From Oceanococcus sp964629015 (lineage in GTDB: Bacteria; Pseudomonadota; Gammaproteobacteria; Nevskiales; Oceanococcaceae), in the NCBI GenBank assembly GCA_964629015.1, contig CAZVMN010000002.1, positions 310,001-374,000 on the forward strand: a stretch of DNA of 64,000 nt, given 5' to 3'. A program made the translations under genes and the position numbers. This document shows positions 17,346 to 25,366 of the stretch, one piece after another. Numbering within the stretch: the first letter of the stretch is position 1; each line of letters opens with the position of its first letter. The notes below the pieces were generated by a model. That model ran no database searches. It was not told where the DNA came from and saw nothing but the letters and a program-made list of their open reading frames with translations.

Positions 17346-18127
17346 GCGCCGAAATCTCCGTGACGACCGACGCCGGCGGCAAAACGCCCCGCGCCGCTGC
17401 CAGTTTCGCCGGAGGCCAGGGTGGCTCGACCATGCTGCGCCTCGTTGCTCAAGGCCGCATGCTCATCCATCCCCCACTGCTGATAAGCACTGAGGCGATC
17501 GCCACGCATGCACTGCTGCGGGAACGCGGCGAGCTGATCGGCCAGTTCCAATGCTGTATCGAGAGCTTGCCCACGCGGCGCCACGCGATTGACCAAACCG
17601 ATACGTGCAGCTTCATCCGCACCGACCGGTCGTCCGGTCAAAATCAGGTCCATGGCATGACTCATACCAATCAGACGCGGCAAGCGCACTGTGCCGCCAT
17701 CGATCAGCGGCACCCCGAAACGTCGGCAGAACACGCCAAAGATGGCACTGTCGTCAGCAACACGCAGATCGCACCACACCGCCAGCTCCAGACCACCGGC
17801 CACGCAGTAGCCGCTGACGGCGGCGATGACAGGTTTGGACAGCAGCATGCGCGTGGGGCCCATCGGACCATCCCGATCGTCGCGGATACGACGCATCTTC
17901 TCGTCGTCCCCGGCACTGACGGCTTTGAGATCAGCACCCGCGCAAAAATGCTCGCCAGCGCCCGTCAGTATCGCCACGCTGAGGCCGTCATCCTGCTCGA
18001 AGCGAACAAACGCCTCATGCAGCAAACGGGTGGTTTCTCCATCCACACAATTGCGTACGCTGGCTCGGTTGATGGTGACTATGAAAGTGGCACCGCGTTG
18101 TTCGCAGAGAACTTTGGCTTCGGACAT
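17342..18127 (-). CDS. Enoyl-CoA hydratase/isomerase family protein
   Basis: This is the first gene of the acyl-CoA operon. The frame opens with a TTG at 18136, but the ATG at 18127 (MSEAKV) is the better start. Crotonase hallmarks are EHFCAGADLKAV and GYCVAGGLELAVWCDL, which keeps the first catalytic Glu. The second catalytic position reads FCRRFGVP, with no Glu. The protein acts on acyl- or enoyl-CoA thioesters in the cytoplasm. It is divergent from the PaaX-like regulator, with 117 bases between the two starts and an AT palindrome in the gap, so this operon is the likely target of that regulator. Confidence 0.86.
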   Translation of the reverse strand: MSEAKVLCEQRGATFIVTINRASVRNCVDGETTRLLHEAFVRFEQDDGLSVAILTGAGEHFCAGADLKAVSAGDDEKMRRIRDDRDGPMGPTRMLLSKPVIAAVSGYCVAGGLELAVWCDLRVADDSAIFGVFCRRFGVPLIDGGTVRLPRLIGMSHAMDLILTGRPVGADEAARIGLVNRVAPRGQALDTALELADQLAAFPQQCMRGDRLSAYQQWGMDEHAALSNEAQHGRATLASGETGSGAGRFAAGVGRHGDFGA

Positions 18128-18192
18128 CGTGCGCAAACTACACCGTTATGGGGAGACTCACTCTAACTTTTGTTACCATTTGTTTCAATAAA

Positions 18193-18210
18193 TTATTTAT
18201 CTGTAAATAA
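18193..18210. promoter_or_regulatory. AT-rich palindrome in the divergent promoter region
   Basis: TTATTTA (18193-18199) and TAAATAA (18204-18210) form perfect 7-base arms around TCTG. It lies between the divergent acyl-CoA operon and the PaaX-like gene, where an autoregulatory operator would be expected. Confidence 0.45.
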
Positions 18211-18244
18211 AACATTCCATGACGCCAACGCCAAGCACGCAAAC

Positions 18245-19081
18245 ATGAAACTCACCGCCAAAAAATTGATTTTGGGTCTGATGGTCGCGACCCCTGACCA
18301 AGCCATGCCGGTGCAAAGCATCATTCGCGCTTGCGGGCTGTTCAGCATCACCGAGAACAACGTGCGCGTGACACTGGTGCGCCTGTCCAGCGAAGGCCTG
18401 ATTGAATCGCGTGGGCGTGGCGCATATGGCGTGGGACCACAGGCCCGCAACACCGCACATGAGGTGGCGCGCTGGCACGATGCCGAACAGCGTCTTTGCC
18501 CCTGGAGCGGCGCCTACATCGCTGTGCATACCGGAATGATGGGGCGCAGCGATCGCAAAGCGTTGCACCAGCGGGAACGTGCACTGGACATGCTCGGCTT
18601 GCGCGAGTTGGAACGTGGACTGCATCTTCGCCCGGACAATCTGAAAGGCGGTGTGGCGGAGGTGCGCCACCGTTTGCATGACCTTGGGGTTCCCGATGAT
18701 GCCAGCGTGTTTCTGGCCAGCGCGTTCGAGCCGCGCAAAGATAACGCTGTGCGGGGCTTGTGGGATGGCGACGCCCTGAATCGCCGATATCGTGAGCAAA
18801 CCCAACGCCTGCAGCAATGGCTGGAGCGTCACCACGAACTGGAACGTGACGTCGCAGCTCGCGAATCCTACCTCGCCGGCGCCGAAGCCATTCGCATGCT
18901 GGTTTTCGATCCGTGGCTACCGGAGCCTTTCGTGGATGTCCAAGCCCGACATGATTTCGTTCAAGCCACGGAAGCCATGGATGCCGCTGGCAAAGCGATT
19001 TGGGAAGATGTTCTCGACATGGCGCCTGCTCATCCTTTGACTGGGACCGCCTCAGCGTTCAACAAGCGTGCGGACGCCTGA
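18245..19081 (+). CDS. PaaX-family transcriptional regulator
   Basis: The N-terminal winged-helix region, with ENNVRVTLVRLSSEGLIESRGRGAY, matches the PaaX family, whose members repress aromatic or acyl-CoA catabolic operons and are released by a CoA thioester. The protein has about 278 residues from ATG 18245 (MKLTAKK). The open frame extends upstream to TTG 18170 through AT-rich promoter DNA and is unlikely to be translated there. The C-terminal half (DPWLPEPF segment) also fits PaaX. It is divergent from the four-gene acyl-CoA operon. The window shows no phenylacetate (paa) genes, so the ligand is probably another acyl-CoA. Confidence 0.82.
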   Translation: MKLTAKKLILGLMVATPDQAMPVQSIIRACGLFSITENNVRVTLVRLSSEGLIESRGRGAYGVGPQARNTAHEVARWHDAEQRLCPWSGAYIAVHTGMMGRSDRKALHQRERALDMLGLRELERGLHLRPDNLKGGVAEVRHRLHDLGVPDDASVFLASAFEPRKDNAVRGLWDGDALNRRYREQTQRLQQWLERHHELERDVAARESYLAGAEAIRMLVFDPWLPEPFVDVQARHDFVQATEAMDAAGKAIWEDVLDMAPAHPLTGTASAFNKRADA

Positions 19082-19093
19082 AAAACGGCGGGA

Positions 19094-20254
19094 TCATGGC
19101 GGGTCGGGACTGGGCTCCCAGGGGAAATGATGTATCCGACCGAGAACGTTCTGCAGCGGGGCTACGCGCCCACCCCCGCCGTAGAGCGCGAGCCATAAAC
19201 GGTCATTCGCATCCATCGCCATCGCACTGACGCTGGCTTTGGCCAGGCCTTGCCCAGGTCCATAGCGAAACCAATGCCCGCCCTCACGCAGCAGCAAGCC
19301 CTGCTTCCAGCTGGCAACCCACCACCGCCCATCCTGCTCAATCAGCTGTTCCACCCAAACGCCCGGCAGCGCGGCCAGTTGAGCGTCGCCATCGGTGGCA
19401 ATCAGAAACAACCCACCGGTGGTGGCGGCCATCACTCCATGATCGCTGAGCGACAATGAAGTCATACGCAATCCGACGGGCAGATCATCTGACCACAGCT
19501 CCGGCGACTGATGCCCACGCTGCCGCCAGATACGCCGGCGCCCCGCAACCAGCAAGTCCGCACCGTGAACCTGCAGATGAATGAGACTTGTGTCGGCGAG
19601 CGCGGGAGTAGCTTGGATCTGCAAGGACGCCCCATCGAGGCGCCACAAGCCCCGTGCGGCCAGCCAAACCGCCCCATCAAACCATTTGATGTCGGCGATC
19701 GAACCCACGCCGAGTGAGCGCGGTACCAGCTCAACAATCCGATCCCCCTCACGCATCAACAGACGACCATGCCATCCGCCCATCAGCACGCGACCGTCGG
19801 GCAAACGCACGGCACTGCGGATCGCCTCAAAACGTTGGTTGGGAAAGGCGGCGCGATGGGTCGACGGCGACACCACACTGTCAGCAAGCTCGTCAGCGTA
19901 AACAACCACGCTGGATTTGCTGGCCAGTAACACGCTGCCATCGGGATTTAACTCAACATCCGATGCCGATTCGCCCAGCTCTGGCAGGGTCTCGAAGACC
20001 ATCTCAATGGGTAGCGGCAGCGCGTCCAACCAACGCGCACCACCCTCTTCTTGGGCCTGCGATGTCATCTGGCTTGCGTCATCCGGCACAACACGCGCAG
20101 CCTGATCGTACGGCGTTTGCGCCTCATGCGAGCTTAACCACCAGCCACCAACCAAGGCCAGCAATGCGCCCACGAGCAGCAACTTGAGCCCCAGCGCGGC
20201 GTCACTGCGCGCACCTTGTACCGGCGAGGAATTGTTCGGGCCGAGCATCGACAT
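19094..20254 (-). CDS. Membrane-anchored beta-propeller-like protein, unknown function
   Basis: From ATG 20254 (a TTG 18 bases upstream is also in frame) the protein has a short N-terminus, one transmembrane helix (LKLLLVGALLALVGGWWL), then about 330 residues of repeated four-stranded units. These carry recurring patterns such as LPDGRVLMGGWHGRLLMREG and MAMDANDRLWLALYGGGG, as in two-component-regulator-propeller and Kelch/NHL-type proteins. It is probably anchored in the inner membrane with the propeller in the periplasm. No kinase domain is attached. It is divergent from the neighbouring membrane protein with 80 bases between the starts. I do not recognise a specific function. Confidence 0.6.
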   Translation of the reverse strand: MSMLGPNNSSPVQGARSDAALGLKLLLVGALLALVGGWWLSSHEAQTPYDQAARVVPDDASQMTSQAQEEGGARWLDALPLPIEMVFETLPELGESASDVELNPDGSVLLASKSSVVVYADELADSVVSPSTHRAAFPNQRFEAIRSAVRLPDGRVLMGGWHGRLLMREGDRIVELVPRSLGVGSIADIKWFDGAVWLAARGLWRLDGASLQIQATPALADTSLIHLQVHGADLLVAGRRRIWRQRGHQSPELWSDDLPVGLRMTSLSLSDHGVMAATTGGLFLIATDGDAQLAALPGVWVEQLIEQDGRWWVASWKQGLLLREGGHWFRYGPGQGLAKASVSAMAMDANDRLWLALYGGGGRVAPLQNVLGRIHHFPWEPSPDPP

Positions 20255-20334
20255 AGCGGCAATATAGGACAAATGTCCGGGGCAACGGGTCGCTCGCTAT
20301 AGTAATGCGCCTTGATAGTGACTTCGGCATCCCG

Positions 20335-21522
20335 ATGTACGACTGGCAGCGTGAGACATTCTGGCAATCATCAACCCTGAACAGCGGCGCTAAACGCAAT
20401 CATTGGGTGTTGCTCGCCCTGGCGGCGGTTGTGATCGGCCTGGCGATGCCGGGCACTTTGGCCATTCCGGATGAACTGCGCAAAGGCAACTGGGCGATAT
20501 TGTCCGTGCTGTTGTTTCAGCTGGTGGGCGCGGGCTTTGCGATTGCCGCGATACGCGCATGGCTGGCCTGGCGGCGCTACGGCGAGGTCCATCTGCACAT
20601 GGACCCTTGGCCCGGAGCCATCGGTGGCGCGGTCGCGGGCCATTTCGAACTCTCACACGCGCTCCCGCCAAGCCATGACATTGCAGTCAGCCTGGAATGT
20701 CTTCGTCAGCAACGGGGTCACCGCAACAACCACTTGTCAACACAGTGGAAACGCGATGTGAAGCTGCAGCCGATGTCATCGCTGGAGCGTCACGTCTGGT
20801 TCCACTTTGAGGTGCCCGCGGAGCTGCCAGCCTGCTCGCCTCGCGACAGCAGCCATTACAAGTGGACACTCACCCTGCATGTGCGGCAACCCGGGCCAGA
20901 TCTGCAACGTCGCTTTGATATTCCCGTTTTTGAAGGCACGCAGGAGAACGCGCATGCGCGACGCAAGGCCCGCACGATTGCCCCACAGCACGATGAAAAC
21001 ATTGCCAAGGATCTGAATCTTTACCGCCGGCACAACGGTATGAGTCTGTCTCAGCCCGCAGGTCGTGGCTGGAAACTCGCGCTCGGCCTGTTTCTGTTCG
21101 GCCTCATTTGTCTGGGCTCAGCCACGTTCTTGTGGCACGTCGGCAGCATTGCGGCTCTGATGTCTGTGGTGTTCGGCTTGTGCGCCGTGTTGATCCTGCT
21201 GGCTTCGATCTGGACGCTGGGTCAGCGCCGCGACGTTCTGCTTGGCAGCGACATCATCGCCACGCGGCTTTACTGGTTCGTGCTGCCCATCATCTCGCGG
21301 CGGGTCGCCCCGTCTGAGGTAGAACGCCTTGACTGGGTCCGCAGCGGCAGCTCAAACAGCGGCACACGCAGCACTGTTTACTACACCCTGCAGCTGCAAC
21401 TCAAAGCCGGCAAACCGGTGGTACTTTGTCGTGGTCTGCAGGGCGAGGAATACACGGCCAGCGCCGCTCAATTGCTCAGCCGCGAGACCGGTATACCCGC
21501 GCGCACCTTGTCCATGCGCTGA
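20335..21522 (+). CDS. Multi-spanning membrane protein of unknown function
   Basis: Two hydrophobic hairpins (about residues 24-75 and 245-290) flank a soluble middle domain rich in beta strands. A DUF3592-like arrangement with a C-terminal basic region is possible, but I cannot assign it firmly. ATG 20335 (MYDWQRE) is chosen; an in-frame ATG at 20305 (MRLDSD) is an alternative. The 3' end overlaps the end of the convergent BtuF gene by 55 bases. The neighbouring anchored propeller gene is divergent and may be functionally linked. Confidence 0.6.
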   Translation: MYDWQRETFWQSSTLNSGAKRNHWVLLALAAVVIGLAMPGTLAIPDELRKGNWAILSVLLFQLVGAGFAIAAIRAWLAWRRYGEVHLHMDPWPGAIGGAVAGHFELSHALPPSHDIAVSLECLRQQRGHRNNHLSTQWKRDVKLQPMSSLERHVWFHFEVPAELPACSPRDSSHYKWTLTLHVRQPGPDLQRRFDIPVFEGTQENAHARRKARTIAPQHDENIAKDLNLYRRHNGMSLSQPAGRGWKLALGLFLFGLICLGSATFLWHVGSIAALMSVVFGLCAVLILLASIWTLGQRRDVLLGSDIIATRLYWFVLPIISRRVAPSEVERLDWVRSGSSNSGTRSTVYYTLQLQLKAGKPVVLCRGLQGEEYTASAAQLLSRETGIPARTLSMR

Positions 21523-22382
21523 CACAGGCTGTTGGCACCGTCGAGTATGCGCGGTGTATGTCGTTGCAACAGAGCGGCGTCAATCATCATCAGGTGTTGA
21601 TCACGCACCGCGCGAATCTGCGTCCATGGCGCCCAAAATGCTCCCAGCCCCTCGCCCCCATCGCTACTCACAATCAGTTGCGGGTCGCGCGCCAACACTG
21701 ACTCGACGCTGATCTTCGGCGCCAGCGCCGGCGAATCGGCAAACACATTGCGACCGCCACAAAGCTCAATCACCGCACTGATCAAATGATCGCCATTGAT
21801 GGTTTGCAGGGGGTCATGCCAGACCTGATAGAACACCTCGACTTTCGTACTGTTTCGATGACCCGCCTGCAATTGCGCATAGCGCCGTTCGAATTGATCG
21901 GCGGCGACATTGGCGCTGTGTTCGCGCCCGCTCAGCACCCCCAGATCGCGCAGCGTCTTGGCCACGCTGCCCAAGGATCGCGGCTCGGACGCGTAAACCC
22001 GCAGCCCCAATCCCTGCAAGCGGCGCATCGCGCCTTGCCCATTGCCGCTGGCCCAGAGCAGCACCACATCGGGTTTGAGCGCGAGCACCGCTTCGGTTGA
22101 AAACGCTTTGAAGTTGCCAATGCGCGGAATCGCTTTGGCCGCCTCGGGATAATCTGCCCACTCGACCGTGGCCACGATGCGCTCGCCGGCACCGATGGCG
22201 TAGAGGTTTTCGACCAGATGCGGGGCCAGCGCAACAATGCGACGGGCCGGTTGATCCAGAACCACCTCAGTGCCCAAATCATCCTGGACGCGGACCTCGG
22301 CCTGTACCGACAACGCCCACAGCCCGACGAGCAAGGCCAGACAGCCTCGCAACAGCAAGCGATTTTCAATATCAATCTTCAT
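21468..22382 (-). CDS. btuF: Periplasmic cobalamin-binding protein BtuF
   Basis: This 304-residue protein has a signal peptide (to about VQAE) and the class III substrate-binding fold joined by one long helix. The segments ALAPHLVENLYAIGAGERIV, WADYPEAAKAIPRIG and LALKPDVVLLWASGN are the BtuF pattern rather than heme- or siderophore-binding homologues. It delivers B12 from the outer-membrane receptor to the BtuCD importer. It is the last gene of the riboswitch-controlled operon, and its start overlaps the ATPase stop by 11 bases. Confidence 0.9.
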   Translation of the reverse strand: MKIDIENRLLLRGCLALLVGLWALSVQAEVRVQDDLGTEVVLDQPARRIVALAPHLVENLYAIGAGERIVATVEWADYPEAAKAIPRIGNFKAFSTEAVLALKPDVVLLWASGNGQGAMRRLQGLGLRVYASEPRSLGSVAKTLRDLGVLSGREHSANVAADQFERRYAQLQAGHRNSTKVEVFYQVWHDPLQTINGDHLISAVIELCGGRNVFADSPALAPKISVESVLARDPQLIVSSDGGEGLGAFWAPWTQIRAVRDQHLMMIDAALLQRHTPRILDGANSLCQRMDKVRAGIPVSRLSN

Positions 22383-23160
22383 ACAGCAACACAGGTCTCC
22401 CGCTGACCGGATGCGGGATCAGACTGACCTGACAGGCAAACACATCGGCAATTCGCGCCACGCTGAGCACTTCATGCACTGTGCCATCAGCGACCACCCG
22501 GCCCTCGCTTAAACACACCACACGGTCAGCAAAGGCGGCAGCCAGATTCAGATCGTGCATCACCGCAACCACACCCAAGCCCGCCCCCGCTTCAGTGACC
22601 AAGCGCTTGAGCAGCCGCATGAGCTCACGCTGATGAGACAAATCCAGCGCCGCAGTCGGCTCATCCAGCAGGAGCAGCCGCGGGGCATCATCCACCGCCT
22701 CCCAAACCTGAGCGAGCACACGCGCCAACTGCACGCGCTGGCGCTCGCCGCCGGACAGACGGGTGTACGACGCACCGGCAAGATGGGCCACATCCATCGC
22801 CGCGAGCGCGGCGTCGACGATTTTCTGATCATGTCGCACGCCACTGGCATGCGGTGTGCGCGCCAATCCAACCACTTCAGCGGCGCTGAACGCGAAATTC
22901 AGTTCCGAATATTGCGGCAACACCGCCAGATGGCGCGCCAGCCAGGCTCGCGAATGCTGAGGCCATGCCGGCGTGCGTCGGCGCCCGGCGCTCAATTTCA
23001 GGTCATCCGCCAACGTGCTCAGCAGGGTGGATTTACCCGCCCCGTTCGGACCCACCAGCATGGTCAGCTCACCGCCACGCACACACAATTCAACATCCTG
23101 GATCAGCCAGCGATCGTCCGCCTGAACACCCGCCCCGTGCAAAGTGATCAACGCTGTCAT
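22372..23160 (-). CDS. btuD: Cobalamin ABC importer ATPase
   Basis: The true start is ATG 23160, which overlaps the permease stop. The open frame runs 460 bases further upstream but only through the permease gene. The protein has 262 residues, with Walker A GPNGAGKST (37-45), signature LSGGERQ (135-141) and Walker B LLLLDEPT (162-169). The Q-loop region LPQYSELNFAF resembles HmuV/BtuD-type iron-cobalamin importers. It energises uptake through the FecCD-type permease. The riboswitch and BtuF neighbours decide for cobalamin over heme. Confidence 0.9.
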   Translation of the reverse strand: MTALITLHGAGVQADDRWLIQDVELCVRGGELTMLVGPNGAGKSTLLSTLADDLKLSAGRRRTPAWPQHSRAWLARHLAVLPQYSELNFAFSAAEVVGLARTPHASGVRHDQKIVDAALAAMDVAHLAGASYTRLSGGERQRVQLARVLAQVWEAVDDAPRLLLLDEPTAALDLSHQRELMRLLKRLVTEAGAGLGVVAVMHDLNLAAAFADRVVCLSEGRVVADGTVHEVLSVARIADVFACQVSLIPHPVSGRPVLLYED

Positions 23161-24179
23161 CGCGGCAATCCGGGGGCACTGCGCAACATCCACACAAACA
23201 CCGGTGCGCCCAGCAAGGCGGTCACGATGCCAGTGGGCATTTCTGCCGGTGAGACCAGCACGCGTGCCAGCGTGTCTGCAATCAACAGCAAACCACCACC
23301 ACCAAGCAGCGTTGCCGGTAGCAAACGACGATGATCCGGTCCCAGCCACAGCCGCAGCATGTGCGGCACCACCAAGCCGACAAACGCGATAACGCCGGCC
23401 AAGGCGACCGAGGTCGCCACACTCAAGGCCACCAACACCACCAAACGGCGCTTGACCGCATCCACGGCGATGCCCAGATGACGCGCTTCGGATTCCCCGA
23501 GCAGAAAGGCGTTGAGCATTCGCGCATGGGCCGGCAGGATCAGCAGCATCGGCAGCAGAACCAGCGCACCGAAGCCCACGCGCGCCCAGTTGGCGCCATC
23601 CAAGCCACCCATCTGCCACAGGCTCATGCGTCGCAGCATGTCATCGTCGACAAAGTAATCCAGCGTGCTGTTGATCGCACCTGCCAACGCGGTAATGGCA
23701 ATCCCGGCCAGCAGCATGGTCATCACTGACGTGCCAGAACGTCGCGTGGCCAAACCATAAACCAGCGCACTGGCGGCCAGACCACCGATGAACGCGCCCA
23801 AGGCCACCACCGACAAACCCGACCACTGGGCATAGCCGCCCAGTGATGCGCCAAATACGATCGCCAGACTCGCGCCCAGTGAGGCCCCGCTGGTCACACC
23901 GATAATCGACGGGTCCGCCAGCGGATTGCGAAACAGCCCCTGCATGACCGCGCCACTGACCGCGAGCACCGCACCCACCAGAAATGTCAGCAGGGTTCGC
24001 GGCGCGCGCAGTTCCCACAGCACCAAACCCGGATCAATCCCTTGGGCCGGCTTGCCCTGGGCCGTGGCCAGCACATCCATCAGGGAAATGCTGGCTGGCC
24101 CGGTCAAAAGGCTGCTCAGCGCCGCGCACACACACATCCCCGCCAACAGGCTTAGGCTCAGGGGGAGTGATGTGCGCAT
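23157..24179 (-). CDS. btuC: Cobalamin ABC importer permease (FecCD family)
   Basis: This is a ten-helix-type FecCD permease of about 340 residues. The family motifs are GAVLAVSGAVMQGLFRNPLA and FVGLVVPHMLRLWLGPDHR, the second forming the coupling loop to the ATPase. ATG 24179 is chosen over an in-frame TTG 9 bases upstream. The gene lies 21 bases after the propeller lipoprotein gene and overlaps the ATPase gene by ATGA. With BtuD and BtuF it forms the inner-membrane B12 importer. Confidence 0.92.
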   Translation of the reverse strand: MRTSLPLSLSLLAGMCVCAALSSLLTGPASISLMDVLATAQGKPAQGIDPGLVLWELRAPRTLLTFLVGAVLAVSGAVMQGLFRNPLADPSIIGVTSGASLGASLAIVFGASLGGYAQWSGLSVVALGAFIGGLAASALVYGLATRRSGTSVMTMLLAGIAITALAGAINSTLDYFVDDDMLRRMSLWQMGGLDGANWARVGFGALVLLPMLLILPAHARMLNAFLLGESEARHLGIAVDAVKRRLVVLVALSVATSVALAGVIAFVGLVVPHMLRLWLGPDHRRLLPATLLGGGGLLLIADTLARVLVSPAEMPTGIVTALLGAPVFVWMLRSAPGLPR

Positions 24180-24200
24180 GCGGTTCAAGCCGGTTTGGTC

Positions 24201-25364
24201 TTACTGAATAAAATCGATATTGGTCGGCACCAGCACGGTATCGACCAGATCCACCAGTATGCTGTCATCGGTATCCACAATGGTCACACCCGGGGCCGCT
24301 GCATCGAGCTGAGCCACCCACAAGCGACCGCGCGAATCCAGAACAATATCACCCAGATTCTGATCCGCCAGATCGGCCACCGCAGCGCCTTCATAGCCAA
24401 CCTCGCCAGTTTCCGGGTTGAATGCGAACACGCTGGCGCTGCCAAAACTGGTGCTGCCGGTGAAGTAGGCCCGACCACCCGAGCGCACGGTCATGCCTTG
24501 CAGCTGACCATACGGCGCGGCGCTTTGATTGCCATCATCCAGCACCGTCTCTACGCTGTAATCCAGGCTGTCGATCGCCACAATGCCGCCGTTGTAGAGC
24601 GGTGCAAAGCTGCCGTCATAGCCGCCCACCGCGATGGCCAAAACCTCGCCGTTATCGGGGTTCTCACTCAGGCCAGTCACGTTGTGCACGCCCAGGTCGA
24701 TACCCAACAAGCTGTCCTGAGAGCCTTGCTCACGCGTATCAACCTCTGTATCGGTGGTGGTATCGATCACCGCCACGTAGGACGAACGCACGGCGGAGAA
24801 AGCCTCCAGGCGCTGCATGCCAACGTAAAGCAACTCACCCTGCAGCAGCGCCGCGGCCATTTCCGGCACACCATCAGGATCATAGTGCGACAGGTCAATT
24901 TCACCGATCTTGAAATCGGCTTCCCGATCGGCAGCCGGATTCACAATCCACATTTTTCCGCTGCCGTAGCGCAGCACATAGGCCTTGGTCGGGCTGACCT
25001 CGACCATCGTGTACGGATTGCTCTGACTGTCTTCGTCTGCACTTTGGGTGGAATAGGTGTAGATCGGCGTCGCCGGATCATCGACCGAGTAGCGGCTGAT
25101 GGTGTTGGTACCGAACTTGAGCAAGCGATAGAAATGCCCCGCCCCACCAACCACGGTCACATCCGAACTTGAGGTGCCATCAAGTTCATTGCTCGCCGTG
25201 ATCGGCAAATCGACGCTCACAACACTGTGCGCGCCGGCATCGTAACCGGCCGTGCGCGTACCGATGACCGCACCGCTATCGGCGAGCTCGCCTGCGCCAT
25301 TGTTGTCGCTGCCGCATGCGGCCAGAGCCAGGGCGCTGACCGCCAAAGCGTATTGCAGTTTCAT
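24201..25364 (-). CDS. Beta-propeller lipoprotein in the B12 operon (BtuG-like candidate)
   Basis: This 387-residue protein has a short signal ending in lipobox LAAC (Cys17). After a Gly/Asn/Asp-rich linker it consists of repeated blade-like units, for example HFYRLLKFGTNTISRYS, KAYVLRYGSGKMWIVNP, SSYVAVIDTTTDTEVDTR, GILLA-type strands around GGIVAIDSLDYSVETVL, and DIVLDSRGRLWVAQL, consistent with a beta-propeller. AGAGGAG precedes the ATG. Only 2 bases separate it from the receptor stop and the importer permease follows it, so it belongs to the cobalamin operon. In Bacteroides the propeller lipoprotein BtuG captures B12 at the cell surface beside BtuB. A similar job here is inferred from fold and position, not from recognised sequence identity. 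Confidence 0.75.
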   Translation of the reverse strand: MKLQYALAVSALALAACGSDNNGAGELADSGAVIGTRTAGYDAGAHSVVSVDLPITASNELDGTSSSDVTVVGGAGHFYRLLKFGTNTISRYSVDDPATPIYTYSTQSADEDSQSNPYTMVEVSPTKAYVLRYGSGKMWIVNPAADREADFKIGEIDLSHYDPDGVPEMAAALLQGELLYVGMQRLEAFSAVRSSYVAVIDTTTDTEVDTREQGSQDSLLGIDLGVHNVTGLSENPDNGEVLAIAVGGYDGSFAPLYNGGIVAIDSLDYSVETVLDDGNQSAAPYGQLQGMTVRSGGRAYFTGSTSFGSASVFAFNPETGEVGYEGAAVADLADQNLGDIVLDSRGRLWVAQLDAAAPGVTIVDTDDSILVDLVDTVLVPTNIDFIQ

Positions 25365-25366
25365 GT

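Noticed and set aside
21468..24179. Heme importer HmuTUV.
   Set aside because: The permease and ATPase resemble HmuUV, but the binding protein follows the BtuF pattern and the operon is headed by a cobalamin riboswitch.
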